Below, one piece after another: positions 7,610-15,131 of a DNA stretch of 27,008 bases (the stretch's first letter is position 1; the number at the start of each line of letters is the position of its first letter). Under the pieces are notes generated by a model that saw only the letters and a program-made list of their open reading frames with translations, was not told the origin of the DNA and made no database searches. This DNA is from UBA1227 sp045629305 (GTDB lineage: Bacteria > Bacillota > Clostridia > Oscillospirales > Acutalibacteraceae). The position numbers and the translations under genes were made by a program. The DNA lies in contig JAZQQZ010000036.1 in assembly GCA_045629305.1 (NCBI GenBank), positions 1-27,008 of the forward strand, in the 5' to 3' direction.

Positions 7610-9019
7610 TTATTTTAATTTGAAGAATTCAAGGAACGCTCTGTATGACTCATATACATCAATCTTGGATACAACCTCAAATGGTGCATGCATAGAGAGA
7701 ACTGGAACTCCGAGGTCAACGACCTCTATGTCATGGCTCGCAACGTAGAGAGCGACAGTGCCGCCGCCACCGGCGTCTACTGCACCGAGCTCGCCTATCT
7801 GCCATACGATGTTGTTGGCCTCGAGGAAGCCACGAACTTTACCCATGAATTCAGCCGATGCATCAGAAGAACCTGATTTGCCGCGTGCACCTGTGTATTT
7901 GGTGATTACAACGCCCTTGTTGATATATGAAACATTGCGTTTCTCCATAACCTCAGGGAATGTCGGATCAAATGCTGAGTTTACGTCAGCTGAGAGACAT
8001 TCAGATTTGCTCATAACATCTCTACCGTTTGCACCAAAGCACTCTGCGAGATCGTAGAGGAAATATGGGAGATAATCGGAGTCTAGACCCGTGTTGCCGT
8101 ATGAGCCGATTTCCTCTTTATCTGTGAGTACAGTTACAACTGTGTATGAAGGGTTCTTTACATTGAATGCTGCCTCTGCTGCAGGATATGCGCATACGCG
8201 GTCATCGTGACCATAAGCGCCGATCATGCTGCGGTCAAGGCCGATGTCGCATGCCTTGAATGCAGGAACAATCTCAAGTTCTGCTGAGAGGAAATCCTTC
8301 TCAACGATGCCATATTTTTTATTGAGAATATCAAGGATATTAAGCTTTACAAGATTGGATGCCTTGTCATCCTTGAAAGGACGACTTCCGACAAGAACGT
8401 TGAGTTCTTCACCACGTATACCATCTGCGAGAGTGCGCTTCTCCTGCTCTTTTCCAAGATGTGGGAGAAGGTCAGTGATAACGAATTTTGGATCTCCGTC
8501 GTCCTCGCCGATGTTAACTGTGATAACTTTGCCGTCTGGCTTTACAATTACGCCGTGAAGTGCAAGTGGGATTGTAACCCACTGATATTTCTTGATGCCA
8601 CCATAATAATGTGTCTTGAAGAGAGCAATCTCCTCCGACTCATAAAGTGGATTTGGTTTAAGATCAAGACGTGGTGAATCGATGTGTGAGATGGCAAGTT
8701 TTACACCATCTGTGATAGGTCTCTTACCGATAACAGCAAGGATGATTGCCTTGCCACGGTTTAGACGATATACCTTATCGCCAGCCTTATATTTCTTAGT
8801 CTTATCGAACTCAGTGAAGCCCTTGGCCTCTGCCTTGTCCTTCATCCAAAGAGCGATTTCACGCTCTGTCTTTGCTTCATTGAGGAAGTTCATATAGCCC
8901 TCGCAGAATTTATCTGCTGCCCGAACTTCCTTTTCATCCATCTGGGATGTCATTCCATGCTCTGCATCATAGCAGAGTTTCTCTTGGAGCTTCTCAGCTT
9001 TAGATTTTTCAGCCATCAT
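7610..9019 (-). CDS. M18 family aminopeptidase (aspartyl aminopeptidase-like)
   Basis: A zinc-dependent cytosolic aminopeptidase of the M18 family, which releases N-terminal (often acidic) residues from peptides. The length of 469 residues is typical. Visible metal and catalytic motifs are SHIDSPRLD (His112 as metal ligand), DKEEIGSYGNTG with the general-base Glu, the DVNSAFDPTF block and the terminal MHAPFEVVSKID with a ligand His. Two ATGs stand in tandem. The first (9017-9019) shares one base with the coaE stop in a TAATG overlap, while the second (9014-9016) sits at a better distance from GGAGGG, so the true start may be 9016. It is the last gene of the prfA-tsaC-coaE operon; its own role is peptide turnover. 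Confidence 0.94.
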   Translation of the reverse strand: MMAEKSKAEKLQEKLCYDAEHGMTSQMDEKEVRAADKFCEGYMNFLNEAKTEREIALWMKDKAEAKGFTEFDKTKKYKAGDKVYRLNRGKAIILAVIGKRPITDGVKLAISHIDSPRLDLKPNPLYESEEIALFKTHYYGGIKKYQWVTIPLALHGVIVKPDGKVITVNIGEDDGDPKFVITDLLPHLGKEQEKRTLADGIRGEELNVLVGSRPFKDDKASNLVKLNILDILNKKYGIVEKDFLSAELEIVPAFKACDIGLDRSMIGAYGHDDRVCAYPAAEAAFNVKNPSYTVVTVLTDKEEIGSYGNTGLDSDYLPYFLYDLAECFGANGRDVMSKSECLSADVNSAFDPTFPEVMEKRNVSYINKGVVITKYTGARGKSGSSDASAEFMGKVRGFLEANNIVWQIGELGAVDAGGGGTVALYVASHDIEVVDLGVPVLSMHAPFEVVSKIDVYESYRAFLEFFKLK

Positions 9020-9660
9020 TAACCCTCCATATTGTCTGCGGTCTCTTCACCGCTTATCTGTTCTTCAATAACTCTTGCGATAAGTCGAACCTGTCCACGA
9101 AGTCTCTCCTCATCGCCATTATTTTCAATCACAACATTGGAATGTTCTCTAAAAAATTCCTCAGTATGCTGCGCTCTGATTCGTCTTAAAGCGTCTTCCT
9201 CTGTCAACTCATCTCTCTCCATAATTCTTTTAAGTCGTACATTTTCTGGTGCGACAACAGAGATGATAAATTTACAGTCATAAGAAAGTTTACTCTCGAA
9301 AAGTTGAGGGGCATCAATAATTACCCCCTCATACCCATCGAAGAAAGCACCTTTCACTTTCTTCAATACAAGTCTTGTAATTTCCGGATGAGTAATCTCG
9401 TTGAGCTTCTTCGTATTCTCAGGACTTGAGAATGCTTTTCTTGCAAGGGCAGCCCGATTGACCGAACTATCTGGATTAAATACATCCGAGCCGAAAGTCT
9501 CTCTTATCTTCGGAAGAATTGGTGAACCCTTTTCCATGACAAGCCTTGCAATTGCATCAGCGTCAATCACTGCATATCCATATTTTTTAAGTTGCAAAGC
9601 GACTGTGCTTTTTCCAGCACCGCTCTGCCCTGTAAGACCTATTACAATAGCTTTTCTCAT
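9019..9660 (-). CDS. coaE: Dephospho-CoA kinase
   Basis: The last step of coenzyme A synthesis: ATP-dependent phosphorylation of the 3'-hydroxyl of dephospho-CoA. The P-loop GQSGAGKS is at residues 11-18, followed by the family-typical YAVIDADAIAR. The substrate-binding region ITHPEI and the lid region (RIMERDELTEEDALRRI) are present. At 213 residues it is normal length, with a slightly long acidic tail. Its ATG overlaps the tsaC stop by four bases (ATGA), and its stop overlaps the aminopeptidase start, which suggests tight translational coupling. Confidence 0.96.
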   Translation of the reverse strand: MRKAIVIGLTGQSGAGKSTVALQLKKYGYAVIDADAIARLVMEKGSPILPKIRETFGSDVFNPDSSVNRAALARKAFSSPENTKKLNEITHPEITRLVLKKVKGAFFDGYEGVIIDAPQLFESKLSYDCKFIISVVAPENVRLKRIMERDELTEEDALRRIRAQHTEEFFREHSNVVIENNGDEERLRGQVRLIARVIEEQISGEETADNMEG

Positions 9661-10679
9661 TTCGCACCTCCCAGTTCTACTATCTGGAATTCTGCGGCAC
9701 GAAGCAGGCGATTCATGACAGCAAGGCCGACACCATCGGCGCTTGGGCAGCGAACATACAGTTCGCTTATATTGTCATCATCGCCCCTGCGGAGCGCATC
9801 GAACAGTCTTGCTGCATGGGCAAGGTCGTCATCCTCTGCTCCGAAGTCATAGGTGGTACAGGAGAGTTTCTCCTCTTCACCAGTAAATACAAGAGCGGCA
9901 ATATTGCCATCCTTAGTTTTTATGAAATCAGCGAATTCATCTATTGTACCTTTTACAATTATGACATTCGCAGATGGCGAATAGTGCTTATACTTCATTC
10001 CTGGCGATGCTGCTTTCTCGCCCTCTTTGAGTTTTCCGAGGACAGCATCATTTATAACAAGTTCATCGCCGAGTACCTCTTCTATCTCCTCAGGGGTTAC
10101 TCTACCTGGGCGAAGAAGTTGTGGCTTTCTTGTTGCGAGTGAAATAACTGTTGACTCAACGCCAACTTCACAAGGGCCACCATCGACAACTGCGTCTATC
10201 TTTCCATCCATGTCATGCATTACATGAGCCGCAGTTGTAGGAGATGGTTTGCCTGATGTGTTGGCTGATGGTGCGGCGAGCGGTACGCCTGCCGCCTTTA
10301 TAATTTGACGAGCTATCGGATGGCTTGGCATACGGATTGCAACCGTATCGAGGCCAGCCGACACCTCATCTGGAATAGCATCTGATTTATCGAGAATGAT
10401 TGTAAGAGGACCTGGCCAGAACTCATCTGCGAGATCGTAAAGAGTTGACGGAACGTAAGATACAAGGTCCTCAAGTTCGGAGAGCTCTGCAATATGGACA
10501 ATCAACGGATTGTCCTGTGGACGTCCCTTCGCCTCGAAAATTTTAGATACGGCTTCGCCATCGAGGGCGTTGGCCGCAAGACCATAAACTGTCTCGGTAG
10601 GTATACCGACAAGACCACCCTCACGAAGGATAGTGCCTGCCTCTTTGTATTCACTTGCCGATAAAAGTTTAGTCTTCAT
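9657..10679 (-). CDS. tsaC: L-threonylcarbamoyladenylate synthase (Sua5 type)
   Basis: Makes threonylcarbamoyl-AMP from threonine, bicarbonate and ATP for the tRNA modification t6A37. The N-terminal YrdC/TsaC domain shows KGRPQDNPL (Lys51, Arg53, Asn57) and APSANTSGKPS (Ser138, Asn140). The linker ASPGMKYKHYSP (about 224-235) and the C-terminal domain mark it as the long Sua5 form (340 residues, like B. subtilis YwlC) rather than short TsaC. Its start overlaps the prfA stop by one base (TAATG). The usual neighbour prmC is absent between prfA and this gene. Confidence 0.95.
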   Translation of the reverse strand: MKTKLLSASEYKEAGTILREGGLVGIPTETVYGLAANALDGEAVSKIFEAKGRPQDNPLIVHIAELSELEDLVSYVPSTLYDLADEFWPGPLTIILDKSDAIPDEVSAGLDTVAIRMPSHPIARQIIKAAGVPLAAPSANTSGKPSPTTAAHVMHDMDGKIDAVVDGGPCEVGVESTVISLATRKPQLLRPGRVTPEEIEEVLGDELVINDAVLGKLKEGEKAASPGMKYKHYSPSANVIIVKGTIDEFADFIKTKDGNIAALVFTGEEEKLSCTTYDFGAEDDDLAHAARLFDALRRGDDDNISELYVRCPSADGVGLAVMNRLLRAAEFQIVELGGAK

Positions 10680-11752
10680 TATTCTGCGTCTGCCTTAAGT
10701 TTCTCCGCTGTGTCTGCTGTGATAAGTGCATCGATAAGTTCATCAAGATCGCCGTCCATAATCTGGTCAATCTTATAGAGCGTCAAATTAATTCTGTGAT
10801 CAGATACACGGCCCTGTGGGAAGTTATAGGTACGAATACGTTCAGAACGATCACCCGAACCTACCATTGACTTTCGTGCATCTGCACGCTCTGCAGCAGC
10901 TTTGGCAAGCTGCTCCTCATAGAGCTTTGTTCTAAGAATTGTAAGTGCCTTATCCTTATTCTGATACTGTGAACGTTCATCCTGACATTCAACTACAAGT
11001 CCTGTAGGAATATATGTTGCACGGATTGCAGATGAGGTCTTATTTACCTTCTGTCCGCCTGCACCTGATGAACGGAATACGTCAATTTTAACGTCGGCCA
11101 TATCAAGCTCGAAATCAACGGCCTCTGCCTCTGGGAGAACTGCAACTGTTACTGCTGATGTCTGAATACGTCCCTGAGACTCTGTCTCTGGGACACGCTG
11201 TACTCTATGAGTACCACTCTCGAACTTATATCTTGAATAAGCACCATCGCCTTTGATTTCGAAACTAACTTCCTTATAGCCACCAAGCTCAGTTGAGTTT
11301 TCACTCATAATCTCATATTTGAAACCATGTGCCTCGGCGTACATTGTATACATACGGAAGAGTGAATGTGCGAAGAGTGCAGACTCCTCACCACCTGTAC
11401 CGGCACGAATCTCAACGATAACATTCTTATCATCATTAGGGTCGCGTGGAAGAAGCATAATCTTAAGCTCTTCTGTGATGCGTTCCATATCCTCCTTGCC
11501 AGTTTTATAATCCTCCTGTGCAAGTTCGAGGAGCTCCGGGTCAAGACCACCTTCGTCGATAAGTTCTTTAGCTTCGGTAAAGGTCTTCTCTGCCTGCTTA
11601 TATTCACGGAACTTTTCGACTACAGGTGTAATCTGCTTTAGTTCCTTCATAAGGGCAGTATACTTATCCATGTCAGATACAATTGCGGGATCTGATATCT
11701 GCTCCTGTATCGTAAGATAGCGCTGTTCTACTTGTTCGAGTTTATCAAGCAT
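10679..11752 (-). CDS. prfA: Peptide chain release factor 1
   Basis: Decodes UAA and UAG and triggers peptide release. The catalytic GGQ is at residues 232-234 in SSGAGGQKVNKTSS. The stop-codon recognition tripeptide is PET (188-190) in HRVQRVPETESQGRI, the form also found in Bacillus RF1. The length of 357 residues is typical. AGGAGA lies six bases before ATG 11752. It is the first gene of the operon prfA-tsaC-coaE-aminopeptidase. A candidate promoter with an extended -10 lies at 11783-11811, overlapping that of nadE. Confidence 0.97.
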   Translation of the reverse strand: MLDKLEQVEQRYLTIQEQISDPAIVSDMDKYTALMKELKQITPVVEKFREYKQAEKTFTEAKELIDEGGLDPELLELAQEDYKTGKEDMERITEELKIMLLPRDPNDDKNVIVEIRAGTGGEESALFAHSLFRMYTMYAEAHGFKYEIMSENSTELGGYKEVSFEIKGDGAYSRYKFESGTHRVQRVPETESQGRIQTSAVTVAVLPEAEAVDFELDMADVKIDVFRSSGAGGQKVNKTSSAIRATYIPTGLVVECQDERSQYQNKDKALTILRTKLYEEQLAKAAAERADARKSMVGSGDRSERIRTYNFPQGRVSDHRINLTLYKIDQIMDGDLDELIDALITADTAEKLKADAE

Positions 11753-11782
11753 ATAGTTCTCCTATTTAATAAAGTAAGTAGT

Positions 11783-11811
11783 AGTATAACATTTTTTCTT
11801 GTTCTTTTAAA
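11783..11811 (-). promoter_or_regulatory. Candidate promoter for prfA operon
   Basis: On the minus strand TTTAAA (11806-11811) stands 17 bases from TATACT (11783-11788), which is preceded by TGT as an extended -10. The leader to ATG 11752 would be about 25 bases and contains AGGAGA. The weak -35 overlaps the end of the nadE promoter region. Confidence 0.5.
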
Positions 11812-11827
11812 GGTTTATAGTTATACT
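11799..11827 (+). promoter_or_regulatory. Candidate promoter for nadE
   Basis: TTGTTC (11799-11804), 17 bases, then TATACT (11822-11827). The predicted start near 11834 gives a very short leader ending in the GAAGGTGA ribosome binding site. Its -35 region overlaps the opposing prfA -35. Confidence 0.5.
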
Positions 11828-11848
11828 TTTAATGAAGGTGATATTACT

Positions 11849-12616
11849 ATGCAGAAAGAATATATTTTCGACGCAGCAGATGCTGCTGAAAAATGCATAA
11901 AATGGATCCGTGACTGGTTCGACGAGAACGGAAAGGATTGCAATGCAATCCTTGGCATATCAGGTGGCAAGGACTCCTCTGTCGCTGCAGCACTTTGTGC
12001 CAAAGCGCTCGGCAAGGACAGAGTAATCGGTGTCCTTATGCCACAGGGAACTCAGCCGGATATAGATTATTCAAAGGACCTTGTTGAATTCCTTGGAATT
12101 AAAAATTATACAGTAAATGTTGGCGCTGCCATCGATGATATTTTAAAAGCAACTGACGTTGCGATTGAAGAATCATCATCCGAGAAATTTGAAATTTCTA
12201 CCGCAGCGAGAACCAATCTACCACCACGTGTTCGTATGTCCGTCCTCTACCTCGTTGGCGCATCCAACAACGGCCGTGTCATCAACACATGTAATCTCTC
12301 TGAGGACTGGGTTGGATACGCAACTCGCTATGGCGACGGTGCCGGCGATGTCGGACCTATCTCAGGCTTCACAGTTGAAGAGGTCAAGGCCATCGGCCGC
12401 TACCTCGGTCTCCCTGAGAAGTTCATCATCAAGCCGCCATCAGACGGCCTCTGTGGCAAGACAGACGAGGACAACCTCGGCTTCACATACCAAGAGGTTG
12501 ACGATTATATCCGCCGTGGCATAGAGCCCGCTCATAAGGAGCGTATTGATCATCTCCATGAGATAAATCAGTTCAAGCTCCGCCTAATGCCAACATTCAA
12601 ATATTTTGAAGATTAA
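11849..12616 (+). CDS. nadE: NAD synthetase (ammonia-dependent type)
   Basis: Converts nicotinic acid adenine dinucleotide to NAD with ATP and ammonia. The PP-loop ATP pyrophosphatase motif SGGKDSS is at residues 38-44. Family blocks follow: ARTNLPPRVRM, NTCNLSEDWVGYATRYGDGAGDVGPI and KPPSDGL with the acidic residues after it. At 255 residues it lacks the N-terminal nitrilase domain of glutamine-dependent forms, so it uses ammonia or a separate amidotransferase. An upstream in-frame ATG at 11732 lies within prfA and the promoter region and is rejected; ATG 11849 follows GAAGGTGA. A terminator follows directly. Confidence 0.95.
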   Translation: MQKEYIFDAADAAEKCIKWIRDWFDENGKDCNAILGISGGKDSSVAAALCAKALGKDRVIGVLMPQGTQPDIDYSKDLVEFLGIKNYTVNVGAAIDDILKATDVAIEESSSEKFEISTAARTNLPPRVRMSVLYLVGASNNGRVINTCNLSEDWVGYATRYGDGAGDVGPISGFTVEEVKAIGRYLGLPEKFIIKPPSDGLCGKTDEDNLGFTYQEVDDYIRRGIEPAHKERIDHLHEINQFKLRLMPTFKYFED

Positions 12617-12621
12617 AAAAT

Positions 12622-12650
12622 CCCCCGCAGGAAACTGCGGGGGTTAATTT
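12622..12650. terminator. Bidirectional rho-independent terminator
   Basis: A 9-bp GC-rich stem, CCCCCGCAG (12622-12630) with CTGCGGGGG (12635-12643), has a GAAA tetraloop. T-rich sequence follows it and an A-run precedes it. It ends nadE on the plus strand and the ACT-domain gene on the minus strand, whose stop codon is only six bases away. Confidence 0.92.
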
Positions 12651-13081
12651 TATATTCTATAGATATCTTGAGGTGAGACCTCTGCATATCCGGCTTTATC
12701 AAGTGCATTCTCAGCATCTTCAACCGATGAAGGTTTAATTACCATAAGCGCCTTACCTGTTGTCTTACCTACACAAGCGTACATATACTCAACGTTTATG
12801 TCATTCTCGTGAAGTACACGAAGTGCATTGGCAACGCCGCCTGGCTGGTCGTCCATTACAACTGCTACGACATCTGTAATCTTTACGACAACGCCTGCCT
12901 CATTAAGTGCGACCTTAGCCTCGTCTGGCTTATCAACGATAAGTCTGAGCACGCCGAAGTCAGATGTATCCGCAAGGGAGAGGGCACTGATATCAACATC
13001 GGCAGTTGCAAGTGTCTCAGTAATTGCAACAAGTCTACCCTTTTTATTTTCAACGAAAACTGAAAGTTGTTTTACTATCAT
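12650..13081 (-). CDS. Double ACT-domain amino-acid-binding protein
   Basis: A 143-residue protein made of two ACT domains (about 3-65 and 70-140). The first begins VKQLSVFVENKKGRLVAIT and the second contains VAVVMDDQPGGVANALRVL; both have the Gly-rich ligand loop of ACT folds. No enzyme domain is attached. Small ACT proteins of this type are often next to phenylacetate-CoA ligase genes, as here, where it begins 12 bases after paaK with AAGGAGG before its ATG. A regulatory role sensing an amino acid, perhaps an aromatic one, is inferred; the ligand is unknown. Confidence 0.88.
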   Translation of the reverse strand: MIVKQLSVFVENKKGRLVAITETLATADVDISALSLADTSDFGVLRLIVDKPDEAKVALNEAGVVVKITDVVAVVMDDQPGGVANALRVLHENDINVEYMYACVGKTTGKALMVIKPSSVEDAENALDKAGYAEVSPQDIYRI

Positions 13082-13093
13082 TGTTGCCCCTCC

Positions 13094-14401
13094 TTATAAT
13101 TTACGATTGTCTATTACACGTACTGCTTTTCCCTCTGAACGCTCTATTGATTTCGGGTTGCAGAGATGAACCTTAGCACCTATACCAAGTGTTGAGCGAA
13201 GCTGCGCGGTAATCTTATTCTCAATCGCCTCAATCTCACGAACCTCATCTGCAAAGAGGTCTTCGCTCATTTCAACATTGATGTCAAATGTATCTGTATT
13301 GTTGACTCTATCAACAACGATTTGATAGTTCGGTGTAATATCTCCACCAGAGACCTTGAGAAGTACTTCCTCAATCTGTGATGGGAATACGTTTACGCCA
13401 CGGATAATAAGCATATCATCTGAGCGGCCGTGAGGCTTGTTCATACGGATATGAGTTCTTCCACATGAGCATGGCTCAGTGATAAGAGAGCAGATATCAC
13501 GTGTTCTATAGCGAATAACTGGGAAAGCTTCTTTCGTAAGACTTGTGAACACGAGTTCACCAGTCGAGCCCTCAGGAAGTACTTCGCCGGTCTCTGGGTC
13601 AATAATTTCAACAATGAAATTATCCTCCCATACGTGCATGCCCTTCTGTGCTTCGCACTCGCATGCAACGCCCGGTCCCATAACTTCTGAAAGACCATAT
13701 ATGTCGTAAGCTTTGATACCAAGCTTATCCTCAATCTCTGTGCGCATTTGCTCAGTCCATGGTTCTGCGCCGAATATTCCTACCTTCAAATTAAGTTTAT
13801 CGCGAACTCCCTGACGCTCGATTTCCTCTCCGAGGAAAAGTGCATATGATGGTGTGCAACAGATTACTGTTGCACGGAAATCTATGAGCGTCTGAATCTG
13901 CAAAGCAGTGTTGCCAGCAGACATAGGAATTACCGTTGCTCCGATTTTTTCGAAGCCTGCATGTGCGCCGAAGCCACCTGTGAAAAGTCCATATCCGAAG
14001 GATATCTGGACTATGTCATGCTTCGTCACACCGATGCCCGTAAGCATTCTTGCAAAACAATCGGACCACATATCAAGGTCATTCTCTGTATAGCCAACTA
14101 CGATTCGTTTGCCGGTTGTACCAGATGACGCATGAAGTCTTTTTATATCGCTCATTGGCACAGCAAAAAGTCCGTATGGATAATAATCGCGCAGGTCACG
14201 CTTATATGAAAACGGAATCTTATAGAGATCCTCGATTCCGTTTATATCAGATGGTTTAAGACCTGCTTCATCCATACGGTTTCTAAAGCACTCGACATTT
14301 TCATACGAGCGCTTTACCTGTGCCACAAGACGCTCCGACTGAAGTTTCTTCAGCTCGTCGCGTGGCATTATTTCAATTTTGTCATAAATTTTTTCTGACA
14401 C
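13094..14401 (-). CDS. paaK: Phenylacetate--CoA ligase family protein (PaaK-like)
   Basis: An adenylate-forming enzyme that activates an aryl acid (phenylacetate or a related product of aromatic amino acid fermentation) to its CoA thioester. The P-loop-like SSGTTGK is at about residues 92-98. The adenylation motifs YGLSEVMGPGVACEC and YRTRDICSL and the C-terminal domain (RGVNVFPSQIEEVLL) are present. Length of about 435 is typical. A GTG at 14410 is in frame but has no ribosome binding site. A GTG at 14401 is preceded by AGGTGA with five bases between, so I prefer that start. It lies between fthC and the ACT gene. No indolepyruvate oxidoreductase genes are nearby, so the substrate cannot be fixed from context. 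Confidence 0.92.
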   Translation of the reverse strand: MSEKIYDKIEIMPRDELKKLQSERLVAQVKRSYENVECFRNRMDEAGLKPSDINGIEDLYKIPFSYKRDLRDYYPYGLFAVPMSDIKRLHASSGTTGKRIVVGYTENDLDMWSDCFARMLTGIGVTKHDIVQISFGYGLFTGGFGAHAGFEKIGATVIPMSAGNTALQIQTLIDFRATVICCTPSYALFLGEEIERQGVRDKLNLKVGIFGAEPWTEQMRTEIEDKLGIKAYDIYGLSEVMGPGVACECEAQKGMHVWEDNFIVEIIDPETGEVLPEGSTGELVFTSLTKEAFPVIRYRTRDICSLITEPCSCGRTHIRMNKPHGRSDDMLIIRGVNVFPSQIEEVLLKVSGGDITPNYQIVVDRVNNTDTFDINVEMSEDLFADEVREIEAIENKITAQLRSTLGIGAKVHLCNPKSIERSEGKAVRVIDNRKL

Positions 14402-14437
14402 TTTGTTCACCTGATTTAATAACTTATACGCAAGATT

Positions 14438-14989
14438 TTACATTTTGCTTATTATAATGTCAACTTTCTTATCATAATCTTCAACTGGAAGTTCATCTAA
14501 AATTTGGAAATCGTAAGCGAGCGACACTTTATAGAATTTCGTACCTGCCCGCTCCTCTTTCTCAATATATCTATCATAGAAACCACCGCCGTATCCGAGG
14601 CGATTATTATTCTTGTCAAAAGCAAGTCCCGGAAGGATCATAAGCACATCTTTTTCGTGCATGATAGGCTCATCTCCCGTCGGCTCTGGTATCTTACAAT
14701 AACCAAAATCTATATTGTCAAAAGAGTCAATTTTAAAGAACTCCATAGTCCCCTCATCGAGCACTTTCGGTACAGCTACGATTTTGCCATCTTTCCACGC
14801 AGCATCGATAATTGTATCCGTTACTATCTCCTGATTATATGCGAGATAGGTATAAATCACCTTGGCATTCTTATAGGCATCACTTTGAAGAAAAGTGTTG
14901 CATACTTCAAGGGAATATGTCCATACATATCCCGTGCTAAGTTCTGCCTTTTTCTCTTTAATCATTGTACGTATGGCGTTTTTGTTCAT
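14438..14989 (-). CDS. 5-formyltetrahydrofolate cyclo-ligase
   Basis: Converts 5-formyl-THF to 5,10-methenyl-THF with ATP, returning a stored or inhibitory folate to the C1 pool. The family signature LGYGGGFYDRYI is at residues 131-142, preceded by DVLMILPGLAFDKNNNR. Length of 183 is normal. GGAAGG precedes ATG 14989. It faces away from the large C1 operon beginning with fhs, sharing one intergenic region of 142 bases, a sensible placement because its product is the substrate or product of FchA and FolD. Confidence 0.94.
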   Translation of the reverse strand: MNKNAIRTMIKEKKAELSTGYVWTYSLEVCNTFLQSDAYKNAKVIYTYLAYNQEIVTDTIIDAAWKDGKIVAVPKVLDEGTMEFFKIDSFDNIDFGYCKIPEPTGDEPIMHEKDVLMILPGLAFDKNNNRLGYGGGFYDRYIEKEERAGTKFYKVSLAYDFQILDELPVEDYDKKVDIIISKM

Positions 14990-15011
14990 AAAAAGTTGCC
15001 TTCCATTTTAC

Positions 15012-15026
15012 GCTACACTTTGTAGC
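15012..15026. repeat. Short inverted repeat in the fthC-fhs promoter region
   Basis: GCTACA (15012-15017) and TGTAGC (15021-15026) form a perfect 6-bp inverted repeat with a 3-base centre. It lies 23 bases upstream of the cyclo-ligase start and about 105 bases upstream of fhs. It could be an operator or a leader hairpin of the leftward transcript. There is no U-run, so it is not a terminator. Confidence 0.45.
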
Positions 15027-15040
15027 AAATTAAAAGATAT

Positions 15041-15086
15041 TTGTAAGAATTTAAGCATATATTTATTATTTAATACCAATTATAAT
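15041..15086 (+). promoter_or_regulatory. Candidate promoter(s) for the fhs C1 operon
   Basis: TTGTAA (15041-15046), 17 bases, then TATTAT (15064-15069) is the best-spaced pair. A perfect TATAAT also occurs at 15081-15086 but has no good -35 at the right distance. The surrounding 100 bases are AT-rich. The leader would be about 40-56 bases, with the AGAAAGGTGG ribosome binding site at its end, and shows no riboswitch. Confidence 0.45.
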
Positions 15087-15131
15087 GATATTGTACAATT
15101 TAATTTCGTAAAAAGAAAGGTGGAAAATAAA

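Noticed and set aside
10679..11752. RF1 with PET instead of the PAT/PVT tripeptide
   Set aside because: The same PET form occurs in Bacillus RF1, so it is normal variation and not a sign of changed stop-codon reading.
11732..11848. 39-residue hydrophobic extension of NadE resembling a signal anchor
   Set aside because: It is translated promoter DNA and part of prfA; NadE is cytosolic and the ATG at 11849 fits the family.
14895..15131. 79-residue N-terminal extension of formate--THF ligase
   Set aside because: It runs through the opposite-strand cyclo-ligase gene and the promoter region; the family start and ribosome binding site are at 15132.
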